Of a DNA stretch of 64,000 bases, positions 34,165 to 43,710 are shown piece after piece; the stretch's first letter is position 1; each line of letters begins with the position of its first letter. Where the stretch lies: the NCBI GenBank assembly GCA_965262365.1, contig OZ253541.1, positions 3,100,001 to 3,164,000 on the forward strand, written 5' to 3'. Under the pieces are notes generated by a model. The model ran no database searches. It was not told where the DNA came from and worked only from the letters and a program-made list of their open reading frames with translations. Source of the stretch: UBA6522 sp965262365. Lineage in GTDB: Bacteria; Pseudomonadota; Gammaproteobacteria; Steroidobacterales; Rariloculaceae. The position numbers and the translations under genes were made by a program.

Positions 34165-36999
34165 ATGCGGACCATTCTCAAGGTACTCGGTATCGCAGTC
34201 GCCGCGCTTGCCGTGATATTCGGCGTCGCTGCGTTGCTCCTGTGGCTACTGTTCGATCCCAACAACATCCGGGATGAGCTTGAAGCTTTCGTGCAGGAAC
34301 GCACCGGACGTGAATTCTCGATCGACGACGATCTTGCCCTGACCCTGGTTCCGTGGCTCGGCATCGAAACGGGCCAGATGCGCCTCGGTCACGCCCCGGG
34401 CTTTGGCGACGATGACTTCGCCAGTGTCGAATCCGCGGGGGCGCGGGTTCGCCTGTTCCCGCTGTTCCGCGGACGGATGGAATTCGGCACCGTGATGCTG
34501 GAAGGCCTTGAGCTGAACCTGGCCCGGGACGACGAGGGACGCGACAACTGGTCGGACCTGCTGGGTTCAACGCCTCCGGCGGTCGATGCAGGTGGTGCCG
34601 GCGCGCCGGCCGACGCCATCGAAGAACCCTTCTTCGGCGAAATCGACATCGCCGGAATCGACGTCCGCGATGGCATCGTGTTCTGGCGGGAAAACATTGA
34701 CGAAGTTCGTTACGTGATCTCGGATATTTCCCTGGGAACCGGCCCGATCGCTGCGGGAATGCCCGTCGACATCGACGTTGGCCTGCAGTGGGTGGGCGTG
34801 CAGCCGTCATTCACGGCGCAACTCGATGGACGGACTTCACTTTTCGCCGACCCCGAATCCTCAGGCTTCAGGGCGGACGACCTGCGCCTGGAGTTCCGCG
34901 TGGAAGACGGCCAGAGCGATGAGCGCATCGCGGGCGATCTACAGACATCGGCCGCATTCGACCGCGCAACGCGTATCGTCCAGTTGGACAACCTGCGGCT
35001 TGATACCGTGCTGACCGACTTCACCGGCAGTTCCGAACCTCTCGACGTCACCGCAGTCGCACCGTCGGTGAACGTGGACACCGCGGCCTGGACGGCAGAT
35101 GTCCCCGAGGCGGTGACCACCATCGGCGGCATCACCGCACGCTGGCATGTGACTGCCGCAAACCTGGCCGGCGAACCGTTGTTTGCAGGCACCGTGGCCG
35201 TCACCGAGGCGCCCGTCGACGAAGCGCTGGCGTTGCTCGGGATGGAGCACGACGCATCCATGGGCGACTTCGACCTCGAGTCCGGATTCCAGCTTGAACC
35301 GCTGGCGGGGCGCGTCACATTGACCGGCCTTGCGAGCACGCTCCTGGACATGGCTATCACCGGGAATCTCGCACTCAACGACACAGACATATCGGGTGAT
35401 CTTGAAGCCCCGACTTTCGATCCCGGCGTGTTATTCAGCGTCCTGCCGCCCGAGTGGCTCGCCGGCGCAAACGTCACCGCGATCGAGCAATTGGCGCTCA
35501 GCGCAGACTTTACCGTCGATCGGAACGACAACGCGGTCTCCCTTCGCGACTTTGCCGTCGCGCTTCCCGGCGCAGCCGTCTCGGGCAATGTGGATCGGCC
35601 GGGCGAAGGCGACAGCTTCAACGGGCGCATCGTCACCACCGATGTGGATCCGGAGGTCCTGGTTTCCGTCTTCCCGAACCTCCTGCCGGATGCGCTCGGT
35701 CCGGAGCGACTCGGGACTTTGGCAGTCGACACGGCGTTCGACTACGACGCGGGCGGGTCCATCCTGCGCCTCGAAGATCTCGCCGCCACCGTACTTGGCC
35801 TGCAGACGAGCGGAGACCTCACCGTTCGTGATCCAACGGGCAGCCCCGACGTCACCGGAACGCTGCAGGTAGCCAACTTCTCGCCCCGGGCGCTCATGGA
35901 GCGCTTCGACCGAGACGTTCCACCCACAGCCGATCCGATCGCGCTGCGCGAGGCGGCCCTGAGCGCCGACATTTCGTTCGGCGCGAACGGGGCCGAGTTC
36001 GCGTCGTTGCGAATGCGTCTGGACGAAACCAACCTCACCGGCCGCGTCGAGGTAGCCGACTTTGCCGATCCGCGGTTCGTGTTTGACCTGGATCTGGATC
36101 GGATCAACCTCGACCGCTACCTGCCGCCCACCTCCGAAGCACCGTCCGCACCCGACCAGGAGGACCAGGGCTTCGACACCGCCACCCTTGCCGACCTGAA
36201 CCTGGCGGGGCGGGTAAGCGCAGGCGAACTGCAGGTCTCGGGCCTCAGCGTGTCCGGCTTTTCCACGGCTATCGAACTCGCCGATGGCCTTGGCGGGATC
36301 GAACCGATTGAGGCCCAACTGTACGGCGGCGAGTTCAACGGCGCCGCCGAACTCGATGTCCGCGCGGGCGGCCCTTTCGTCTCATTGCAGGGCTCCGTAT
36401 ATGACGTCGACCTGGAAGGCCTGCTGACCGCGTTCTCCGGAGAACCGGCGAGCACCCACGGTACGGGCATCTTCGACGTCGAACTCACGGGAATCGGCGA
36501 CAACCTGGACGAGGTGCTATCGACCGCGACGGGTTCCATCGAGTTCGCACTTCGCGACGGCGCCCAGCAGGGATTCAACCTCGACCACACACTGTGCGAC
36601 CTCTACAACGGGCTACGCGACTACCCGCGACCGGCGCCGGCGGCCATCGATGCCACCCCCTACAGCCTGGTGCGCGGCACCGCCCAGGTCCGCGACGGTA
36701 TCGCATCGACCACCGATATTCTCGGCAACTTGACGACCATCGAGGTCAGCGGCGGGGGTCGAGTGGATCTGGTGACCCACGGAATCGACCTCGAGCTGGA
36801 CGCCGAAATGACAGCCCCCATCCCGATACCCGGATGCGAGACCCTGGACTCCCTCGTCGGCGACACGATCCCGGTCGTGGTCAGCGGCACCGTGTCCGAT
36901 CCGCGGATCGGACCGAATTTTGAGGAACTGATCAGACAACGTCTGCAAGAGGAAACCGGAGAAGCCGTTCTCGACGCGGTGCTGGACCTGTTGAACTAG
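34165..36999 (+). CDS. AsmA family outer-membrane biogenesis protein
   Basis: 944 residues. One N-terminal transmembrane segment (AVAALAVIFGVAALLLWLLF), then the AsmA N-domain (RTGREFSIDDDLALTLVPWLGIETG) and a long beta-rich periplasmic body, ending in the AsmA-C part (FNLDHTLCDLYNG, IPVVVSGTVSDPRIGP). Family members are bridge-like proteins of phospholipid transport to the outer membrane. Stand-alone gene. The stop region is duplicated (36991-37014). Confidence 0.88.
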   Translation: MRTILKVLGIAVAALAVIFGVAALLLWLLFDPNNIRDELEAFVQERTGREFSIDDDLALTLVPWLGIETGQMRLGHAPGFGDDDFASVESAGARVRLFPLFRGRMEFGTVMLEGLELNLARDDEGRDNWSDLLGSTPPAVDAGGAGAPADAIEEPFFGEIDIAGIDVRDGIVFWRENIDEVRYVISDISLGTGPIAAGMPVDIDVGLQWVGVQPSFTAQLDGRTSLFADPESSGFRADDLRLEFRVEDGQSDERIAGDLQTSAAFDRATRIVQLDNLRLDTVLTDFTGSSEPLDVTAVAPSVNVDTAAWTADVPEAVTTIGGITARWHVTAANLAGEPLFAGTVAVTEAPVDEALALLGMEHDASMGDFDLESGFQLEPLAGRVTLTGLASTLLDMAITGNLALNDTDISGDLEAPTFDPGVLFSVLPPEWLAGANVTAIEQLALSADFTVDRNDNAVSLRDFAVALPGAAVSGNVDRPGEGDSFNGRIVTTDVDPEVLVSVFPNLLPDALGPERLGTLAVDTAFDYDAGGSILRLEDLAATVLGLQTSGDLTVRDPTGSPDVTGTLQVANFSPRALMERFDRDVPPTADPIALREAALSADISFGANGAEFASLRMRLDETNLTGRVEVADFADPRFVFDLDLDRINLDRYLPPTSEAPSAPDQEDQGFDTATLADLNLAGRVSAGELQVSGLSVSGFSTAIELADGLGGIEPIEAQLYGGEFNGAAELDVRAGGPFVSLQGSVYDVDLEGLLTAFSGEPASTHGTGIFDVELTGIGDNLDEVLSTATGSIEFALRDGAQQGFNLDHTLCDLYNGLRDYPRPAPAAIDATPYSLVRGTAQVRDGIASTTDILGNLTTIEVSGGGRVDLVTHGIDLELDAEMTAPIPIPGCETLDSLVGDTIPVVVSGTVSDPRIGPNFEELIRQRLQEETGEAVLDAVLDLLN

Positions 37000-37014
37000 G
37001 GCGAGTTGAACTAG
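36991..37014 (+). repeat. Short direct repeat at asmA stop codon
   Basis: TTGAACTAG, which holds the last two codons and the stop of the AsmA gene (36991-36999), recurs at 37006-37014. The copies are 15 bp apart. The following CTGGTGAACC at 37018 is a looser third copy. Confidence 0.5.
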
Positions 37015-37077
37015 CACCTGGTGAACCAAGGCCTGTTGACGCTATCCGAGATAGCCCTGGCCTATACTTGGCTGACC

Positions 37078-37866
37078 ATGAGCATGCATCGGCGCATATT
37101 CACGCTTCTCCCAGGCCTCGCACTGGTATTGGGCGGCGGATTGGCGGCGCCGGAACTCGCCCGGGCCCAGGGCTGGGATCTGGAATACCCGCAGGCGGAA
37201 TTCCATATCGCCCGGTTGATGCCCGGCGGCGGCGAGGCGTCTCGGGGCGGCTACCGGCGATGGTATGCCATCGACTGGCCGGAAGCCGAGGACCATCTTT
37301 CCCAGGGTTTGCAGCGGCTGACCCGGCTTGAGGTCGCCGACGACAGCGTTCATGTGCAAACCATCGACGACCGCATTTTCAACCACCCCTGGCTGTTCGC
37401 GCAGCAAGTCGGCCGCTGGACGCTGTCCCAGCAAGAAGCGGACCGGTTGCGGGAATACCTGATGCGCGGCGGATTCCTGGTGGTCGACGACTTCCACGGC
37501 GAATGGGAATGGGGGTACTTCCTCGAGACCATCCGACGCGCGCTGCCGGAGTATCCCATCGTCGACATTCCCGACGACGACCCCCTGCTGCACGTACTCT
37601 ACGACCTGGACCGCAACACCCAGATTCCCGGCGCCAGGCACCTGTACCGCGGAGCCGGCGGTCAGATCATGGCCCAGCTACCGGGCGGGCCGCCCCGGTG
37701 GCGGGGGATCTACGACAAGCACGGCCGGCTCATTGTGGCGATCAACTACAACATGGACATGGGCGACGCCTGGGAGCATGCCGACGATCCCTGGTATCCG
37801 AATCCCATGACCGCGCTGGCCTACCGGTTCGCAATCAACTACATCATCTACGCGATGACTCACTGA
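37078..37866 (+). CDS. Secreted DUF4159 protein
   Basis: 262 residues, signal peptide followed by a single DUF4159 domain, recognisable by ADRLREYLMRGGFLVVDDFHG and the C-terminal GDAWEHADDPWYPNPMTALAYRFAINYIIYAMTH pattern (described in parts). In many bacteria DUF4159 sits at the C-terminus of larger membrane proteins with glutamine-amidotransferase-like fold; here it stands alone. Start ATG 37078 gives the signal peptide MSMHRRIFTLLPG. Function unknown. Confidence 0.78.
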   Translation: MSMHRRIFTLLPGLALVLGGGLAAPELARAQGWDLEYPQAEFHIARLMPGGGEASRGGYRRWYAIDWPEAEDHLSQGLQRLTRLEVADDSVHVQTIDDRIFNHPWLFAQQVGRWTLSQQEADRLREYLMRGGFLVVDDFHGEWEWGYFLETIRRALPEYPIVDIPDDDPLLHVLYDLDRNTQIPGARHLYRGAGGQIMAQLPGGPPRWRGIYDKHGRLIVAINYNMDMGDAWEHADDPWYPNPMTALAYRFAINYIIYAMTH

Positions 37867-37888
37867 CCGAACCGCCGAGCGAATCGTC

Positions 37889-38173
37889 ATGGGCGAACTC
37901 CCGATCTTTCTGACCGCCGTGGCCGTTGTCGCGGCCACCCTCCTGGCACCGCGCTTACGGTCCGCGCTCCGCGGCGGCATCCGAGGCGGTTTTCGTGGCG
38001 GCAAGGGTCGCCGCCGCGTTATCGACGTGGAAGCCGATCTGCTGCGTGCCTGCGGCGGAGACAAGGCGATGATGGAACGGCTGATTAGCTACGAGCGCGA
38101 GCGCAAGCCGGAGCTGGGGCGAACGGGCGCCGCGCTGATGGCCCTGTCGAGACTGCGAGCGGATCGGCGCTGA
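37889..38173 (+). CDS. Small hypothetical membrane protein
   Basis: 94 residues. One N-terminal transmembrane helix (FLTAVAVVAATLLAP), then a basic Gly/Arg-rich stretch and a helical C-terminal half containing VIDVEADLLRACGGDKAMMERLISYERER. The C-terminal half resembles short helical segments found in uncharacterised bacterial membrane proteins. Follows the DUF4159 gene by 22 bases and may share its transcript. Confidence 0.6.
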   Translation: MGELPIFLTAVAVVAATLLAPRLRSALRGGIRGGFRGGKGRRRVIDVEADLLRACGGDKAMMERLISYERERKPELGRTGAALMALSRLRADRR

Positions 38174-38177
38174 TTCG

Positions 38178-40784
38178 CTACGGCCGAGAAACGACTGCCG
38201 CCAATGACTGGGTAGTTCGATGCTTCCATTCCCGACGGATGTCCTCGGCGACCTCCTCCACTTCCTTCGCCACCCGAGGTTCCAGCCCCATTTCTTTCTC
38301 CAGAGCTGTCGTCAGGGGAAGAAGCAGTAGGTCTGCCGGCGACATCTTGATCAGATCGCGCATTTGCTCAAAACCCAAATCGCCAGCCAGTGCGCACAGC
38401 CCGTCCAGCGCCTCCTTCGGAAATTCGCCGCGCAGCGGGAGGACCGCCAGCACCTCTTCGACGTCCTGCGCACATGCCGCCGTATTGCCCTTCACCAGAT
38501 ATGCCCTGGCCCGGATCAGGTGACCGCGCCATGGGCTCAACGGCAGTTCCACGAATTTGAGTTCGAGCACACGGTCGACCGCCGCAATCGCTGCATCTGC
38601 ACGACCGCTTTCAAGGTCAAGAGCCGCCTTGTTGAGCAATGCCCTCGCAGCCGCAAAGCGGAGCATCTCCACGGGGCTTGCGGCGAAGCGCTGGACAACC
38701 TTATTCCAGACTTCAAACGCCTCTTCCGGACGGTTTAACTCGACTAACGTTTCGCCTTTGCGGAGAAGGCAAGAAGCGACGATCTTTTGGATTGTCGGTG
38801 AATCGCCGGCCCCAAAACCCTTGAAAAACTTGTCCCAAGCGACCAGCGCTTCATTCAGACGATTCAAATTGGCAAGGGCATTTCCCGTGTTTGCGAGAGC
38901 CACCGCGACCGACTCGAAATTTTTCGTGGCTTCACGCTCTTTGAACCGTTGCAATAGATCGCCCCAAGCTGCGAGCGCTTCTGTCAACCGGTCCGATCCT
39001 GCGAGCAAAACGCCCTTGCTGAGGAGAGCCGTTGCGACCTGTTCGAGGATCTTCGGCATTTTGCTGAATCCGAACCGGCGCACGACTTCGTCCCAGGTAG
39101 CAACTGCTTCTTGATGTCGACTCAAATCCCCGAGCGCCATGCCCTTGCAGACCATTGCCGCAGCAACTTCGGGAAGAATTGTTGGCGCGTCTGTCGCCCC
39201 AAAACGGGCCATTAGCCCTTCGCAAGTGGCCAGACTCTCTGCCGGCCGGTCCATATCGCCGAGCATCAACGCCTTGCTGACGAGCGCTCTTGCGACGGCA
39301 CTGGGTGATGCGTCCCCGCCGCTTTCGTCGAACCGGCTCACAACCTCGTCCCAGGTAGCCAGCGCTTGCTGCGCCTGTCCTCTTTTCATGAACGTAAGTG
39401 CCTGGTCAAATAATGCCTGCGCGGCCGCTGGCCAAGGCTGGTCAGACTGATGATCGCCCGTCCTGTCGCTCACCATCCACGGTGCATGCGAACGCAGTTC
39501 CTCGCGATGTGCTGCCATGGACGGCAAATCGATGAGGCGGGCAAACGCGGCCCGATAGTCCGACTGAGCTTCATCATCGAGACCCGTCGCCTCGACGGCA
39601 ATGCGATCCCCGAATTCCCTTAGCTCGTCGGGGGAGTAGTACGCTTCCATGAATCGGATCAGTGCATTGATGAGCGGAACAGGCCCGCGGGAGCGGCGCA
39701 TCAGGTAATAGATGTTGTAGAGTCGTTCGGCCAGGTAATACAGCTTGCGCCGGGGGCTGCCGCCGATGACCTCGACCGCGCCCCGCTCGGCCAGACGCGC
39801 AAGCTGCGCGCTGCACTTGCTGGTATCCAGTCTGGCGCGATCAGCGATCTCCCGTGTGGTCGCCGGCTTCCAAAGATCGGCGAGGGCAAGATAGACACGC
39901 CTTTCCTGCGGGGGCAGTGCATCGAGATGGCTTTTGAAATACTCGGTGTGGTCGTCCACCAGATCGAGAAGATCGGACATCAGCTCGCGAAACGACAGGT
40001 TCCCCCCGAAGCGGGCCAGGATGGTAACCAGTCGCGGACTGCCTCCGGTGAGAATCTTCAACGCCCGGATCGTCTTCGGTGGGCGAGACCGACCGGACAC
40101 TGTCTCCCACAGAACGGAGCATTGGTCCACTGTAAGCGGATCCAGCTTGAGCACGCGGAACAGATCGTAGAACGCGCGCTTTGGGTCATCGATTTCCTGA
40201 AACCGGCTCGTCGCACTCGCCAGCAGGAGAATTCGCGGCTCCGTCTGAAGAGTTTGCCGCAATCGCCATCCCGCCTGTTTGTCCGCGATGTCGCGGAACA
40301 TCATGTTCAGGTTCTCGACGATCGGCACGAGACGCTTGCATTCGCGGTCTGCGAAGTCCTGAACCGCGCCGAGACAACGGTCCGCAAGCATTCGGTCGTC
40401 CTGTACTTGCCGTAGTTCCTCGAACGTGCGGTGCAAGTCCGGTCCGTCATCCCGGCTCGGCGCCTGGTCGGCCAGATGCGAGAGGCATGCGAGCCAGAAT
40501 TCGCCGGCGCTTGAAACCTCATAACTCTCCTCCGCGAAAACCACCGGGAAGAAACGGGAGGAGAGGTCGGGATCACGCCGAATCTCCACCGCAACGCGCA
40601 ACAGGAAACTCGTCTTGCCGCTGCCGCGCGGGCCGATAACGAGCTGGTGAATGTTCGAGTTTCCCGAACACTCGCGAATGACTTCCCTGAACGAATCGAA
40701 CTCGCGGGTCCGCACGCAGAATGACTCGACAAGCTCGTCGTCGGAAAGGAACCCGGGATTGTATTTCCTGGCAGTCACGGTCAT
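38178..40784 (-). CDS. AAA ATPase with winged-helix and TPR-like repeats (STAND-like)
   Basis: 868 residues. P-loop IGPRGSGKTSFLLRVA (about 50-65); Walker B region LVPIVENLNMM with Glu; sensor LLASATSRFQE. A winged-helix (ATTREIADRARLDTSKCSAQL) lies near residue 335. From about 480, at least five TPR-like repeats of about 50 residues recur, each with an A-x-x-x-WDEVVxRF-like helix (QALATWDEVVSRF, EAVATWDEVVRRF, EALAAWGDLLQRF, EALVAWDKF, EAFEVWNKVVQRF). This NTPase-WH-TPR order is that of STAND signalling ATPases without an N-terminal effector. Coupled by ATGA to the ATPase gene upstream, with GGAGGA as ribosome site. Confidence 0.8.
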   Translation of the reverse strand: MTVTARKYNPGFLSDDELVESFCVRTREFDSFREVIRECSGNSNIHQLVIGPRGSGKTSFLLRVAVEIRRDPDLSSRFFPVVFAEESYEVSSAGEFWLACLSHLADQAPSRDDGPDLHRTFEELRQVQDDRMLADRCLGAVQDFADRECKRLVPIVENLNMMFRDIADKQAGWRLRQTLQTEPRILLLASATSRFQEIDDPKRAFYDLFRVLKLDPLTVDQCSVLWETVSGRSRPPKTIRALKILTGGSPRLVTILARFGGNLSFRELMSDLLDLVDDHTEYFKSHLDALPPQERRVYLALADLWKPATTREIADRARLDTSKCSAQLARLAERGAVEVIGGSPRRKLYYLAERLYNIYYLMRRSRGPVPLINALIRFMEAYYSPDELREFGDRIAVEATGLDDEAQSDYRAAFARLIDLPSMAAHREELRSHAPWMVSDRTGDHQSDQPWPAAAQALFDQALTFMKRGQAQQALATWDEVVSRFDESGGDASPSAVARALVSKALMLGDMDRPAESLATCEGLMARFGATDAPTILPEVAAAMVCKGMALGDLSRHQEAVATWDEVVRRFGFSKMPKILEQVATALLSKGVLLAGSDRLTEALAAWGDLLQRFKEREATKNFESVAVALANTGNALANLNRLNEALVAWDKFFKGFGAGDSPTIQKIVASCLLRKGETLVELNRPEEAFEVWNKVVQRFAASPVEMLRFAAARALLNKAALDLESGRADAAIAAVDRVLELKFVELPLSPWRGHLIRARAYLVKGNTAACAQDVEEVLAVLPLRGEFPKEALDGLCALAGDLGFEQMRDLIKMSPADLLLLPLTTALEKEMGLEPRVAKEVEEVAEDIRREWKHRTTQSLAAVVSRP

Positions 40785-42049
40785 TGCGCATTCCTCCGCA
40801 CGTGGGTTGCCGGCTCGAGGACGGATACGAAGTGTTGGCCGTAGCGACTCCGCCACCAGTCTTCAAGGAACCCGGAAACGAATCCATAGCCGCCATCCTG
40901 GCGGTTCAGGTAGCCGTCGTGACGCAGTACATGCAGCACGTCATCGACCGATGGAGCGCTCTCCTCGTCCCGGGCGGAGTAACACTCGCGGTACCGGTCG
41001 ACGGTGTCGCCGTCGAGACGCCCTTTGGCGGCGGTCGCCGCCAGGAGTTCAAGGGCGATGGGATAACCGGTTCTTCCCAGGATCGTCTCCAGCCGGCCTT
41101 CATAGTGCTGCAGATCAACCTGTCCACGGACGCCCAGCATCTCGTGCAGATAGACCTTCTCGACATCTTCCGGCGCCGCAATCCGCCGCCCTGCGTGTCG
41201 CAGGTGATCGTGCAGCTTGTCAAAGAACATTTGAACGTGGTGTGGGATGCAGCACCGTAGGCGCCGGCACATTTGCTGACGTATTTCGGGGGCAAGGTCG
41301 ATTTCGTACGATTCTGCGAGCGCCGCCAGGCAAAGGACAGCGGTCTCTTCGCTCCAGGGTTTCAGGTCGTAGGCGGAAAAGATGTTGGCGTGAGCGCTCA
41401 GCCCGGCTTGCTGCAACAGTGGTTCGAGGCCGATGCTACCTGAAAGGATCATCGAAATGCGGCCTCTATGGGCCTGTCCGTTCCGTCGTAGCCAGCTCAG
41501 AAACGCCTCCGCCACTCGTCTTCCTTCCGGCGTGATGCGATCCGTGTCGCCCCTGAGCAGCCGGTTGACGAGGATCGGCAGTTCGTCGATGGCGAGCACA
41601 ACCGGCCTACGGCTTTCGGCCAGAGACGTGAAGATCGCATCGCCCTTCTGGGGCCAGTTTCCGGCGTCGATTCCGGCCCGCAGTTTCACCTTCAGGTCCG
41701 CAAGGGATAATTCCTCGATCCGCCCGCCAGCTCCCTTTAGCACGTTGGCGAAACTGGCCTTGATTCGATCGAATGCCTTGCGCATAGGCTTCGCCTGAAC
41801 GCCGATCTCGGCGACTGCATCAGCCGGATCAGCCGCGGCCTCCAAGTCGACGAAGACCGTCTCGAAGCCGCTGCCCTTCGCCAGTCGTCGCAACAGTTCG
41901 CGCACGAGGCTCGTCTTACCCATGCGTCGCTGCGCCGTAAGCAACGTATGAGTTCCGTCTCGTACCCGTTCTTCGAGCGCTTCGAGTTCGATTTCCCGAT
42001 CGAAGAACCGGTCCCCCTCGACCCAGTTGCTTCCGCCCTTTCTTAACAT
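40781..42049 (-). CDS. AAA/ATPase_2-type ATPase, first gene of dual-ATPase operon
   Basis: 422 residues. DRFFDREIELEALEERV leads to the P-loop LLTAQRRMGKTSLVREL (about 37-53), Walker B VVLAIDELP, and sensor ISMILSGSIGLE; a C-terminal winged-helix-like region follows (about 320-400). The type is seen in archaeal-style ATPase_2 and AAA_35 proteins that often pair with helper proteins. Start ATG 42049; an upstream TTG/ATG region has no similarity. Expressed from the strong promoter just upstream and overlapping the STAND-like gene by 4 bases. Confidence 0.82.
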   Translation of the reverse strand: MLRKGGSNWVEGDRFFDREIELEALEERVRDGTHTLLTAQRRMGKTSLVRELLRRLAKGSGFETVFVDLEAAADPADAVAEIGVQAKPMRKAFDRIKASFANVLKGAGGRIEELSLADLKVKLRAGIDAGNWPQKGDAIFTSLAESRRPVVLAIDELPILVNRLLRGDTDRITPEGRRVAEAFLSWLRRNGQAHRGRISMILSGSIGLEPLLQQAGLSAHANIFSAYDLKPWSEETAVLCLAALAESYEIDLAPEIRQQMCRRLRCCIPHHVQMFFDKLHDHLRHAGRRIAAPEDVEKVYLHEMLGVRGQVDLQHYEGRLETILGRTGYPIALELLAATAAKGRLDGDTVDRYRECYSARDEESAPSVDDVLHVLRHDGYLNRQDGGYGFVSGFLEDWWRSRYGQHFVSVLEPATHVRRNAQ

Positions 42050-42075
42050 AGCGCATTTCCCAACACATCTGTTGG

Positions 42076-42106
42076 CAACAATATTGTTGGAAACCTTGTT
42101 TGTCAA
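42076..42106 (-). promoter_or_regulatory. Strong promoter with 14-bp palindromic operator
   Basis: On the minus strand a perfect TTGACA (42106-42101), 17 bases, then TATTGT (42083-42078). The -10 lies within a perfect 14-bp palindrome CAACAATATTGTTG (42076-42089). TGTTGG occurs again as a direct repeat at 42070-42075. So an unidentified repressor probably controls the dual-ATPase operon; no HTH gene is adjacent, though both ATPases contain winged helices. Confidence 0.75.
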
Positions 42107-42245
42107 GAAGGACTATTGGTTTATCAACTTCCTGTGATTTCGCTGGACGTTTCGAGCGCCGATGATTTTTCCACAGCCGGATTTTCGGCTCGGATACGAT
42201 TTTTCGTTCGAATACTTCGGTGCGCGATAGCGCAGTCCGCCTTGA

Positions 42246-43710
42246 CTAGCGTAGCGATTCGAAAACTACGCGCCCCCCAATCATGGTCAGGACCGGCTGG
42301 ATATCCTTGATCTCGTCCGCTGGAACCGTCAGGTAGTCGCGATCCAAAACGACGAGGTCCGCCAACTTGCCCGCTTCGAGCGTTCCGAGATTGCCTTCCT
42401 GAAAGAACAGGTAGGCATTCGACCGGGTATGCGCGATCAGCGCTTCCTCGCGCGTCACCGTCTGGTCCAGAACCGGGTCTCCGGCCAGATTCAAACCGCT
42501 CACGGCCCAGCCGAGACTGATGAATGGTTGGTAGTGCGCGACGATCGTCGCATCCGTCCCAAGACCCCAGATCAATCCGCTGTCCTGGATATCCCTCAAG
42601 GGCGGCCCTACCGGCCTCGCTTCTCCGCTGTCATCTACTGCCATCAACGGTTCATGCATGGAGACGCTGTGAATGGCGATCGTCAACCCCAGGGCCTTCG
42701 CCCGAGCGATACTGTCCGCCGACAGCGTGAACACGTGGGCGAGGCTCCAGCGAAGCGGCGCCAGCGGTACTGTCTCGTTGAGCACCTCGAACTCGTCCAG
42801 TAAGTCCTGGACGCTGATATCGTTCATCGTATGTTCGTGGATATGCCAGCCACCGCGAGCCGCGGCGGAAGCGGGCCCTGCCCGGCCCGTCGCGCTACCG
42901 TTGCGATGTCGCCTTCCGGCGGCCGACCCAGAGCGTAGACGCCCGTCAGTCCCGCCCGATTGAGAACCGCCATGAAATCGGTGAGGTTCTGCTCGCGCTG
43001 CGCGGCCGTCACCGGCGGTATCTGTTGAATCAATTCGCCATAGGGCGGCTCAGAGCCCGCCAGACCCATCGCACTGCGTCGCGCGCCGTCCGCTGGCGAC
43101 AGACCCACGGGGCTTCCAGTGCGAGACTGTTCGCGTAGATCGTAAAATAGCTCTGCTGGACGAACAGAGGATTTTCAGGTGCGGCCGTGTCGAGTTCATC
43201 GAGGGTGAATCCCCCCGGCTGGTCGGCAAACTGGCCTTCCGACCACCCGCCCTGCACCATCATCCACGCGCCGGGTTCCAGACTTTCCGCCTTGCCACGA
43301 ATAATGTCGATTGCGGCGGCCCTGGAGTTCACGCCATCGATACGGGCCTGCAAGTGCCATCGCTCGACGCCTCTGGTGAAATGCATATGGTTGTCGATCA
43401 GCCCGGGAATGACTGTACGACCGCCCAGTTCAATGACCTCGGTCTCGGGACCAATGAGGGCCTCCACGGCTTCATCGTTGCCCACGGCCACCAGGCGATC
43501 TCCCGTGATTGCCACGGCTTCGGCAGTGGAGAAGTCGTTGTCGACAGTGAGTACTATCCCGTTGACCATCACGATGTCAGCGGGCGGCAATGCAGCCGCA
43601 GGTGCCGTCTCCTGAACGCCAGGGGCGACTTCTTCCGGCGGCGGACCGCCGGCAGGCCCGCATCCCACCAGAAAAAACGAGACTCCCAAGAGTATTGTAG
43701 AGGCTTTCAT
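42246..43710 (-). pseudogene. YtcJ-type amidohydrolase lipoprotein, frameshifted and internally deleted
   Basis: Three reading frames together make an amidohydrolase-3 protein. Frame one (start ATG 43710): lipobox LVGC, VMVNGIVLTVD, metal HxH in IPGLIDNHMHF. A one-base shift near 43105 (in a C run) leads to LSPADGARRSAMG and a second part to about 42860. A deletion of roughly 100 codons follows, and HIHEHTMNDISVQD, IHSVSM, GLGTDATIV and ALIAHTRSNAYL resume in a third frame. Metal sites survive on both ends, but the chain is broken. Overlaps the DUF6152 gene as ATGA. Confidence 0.8.
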
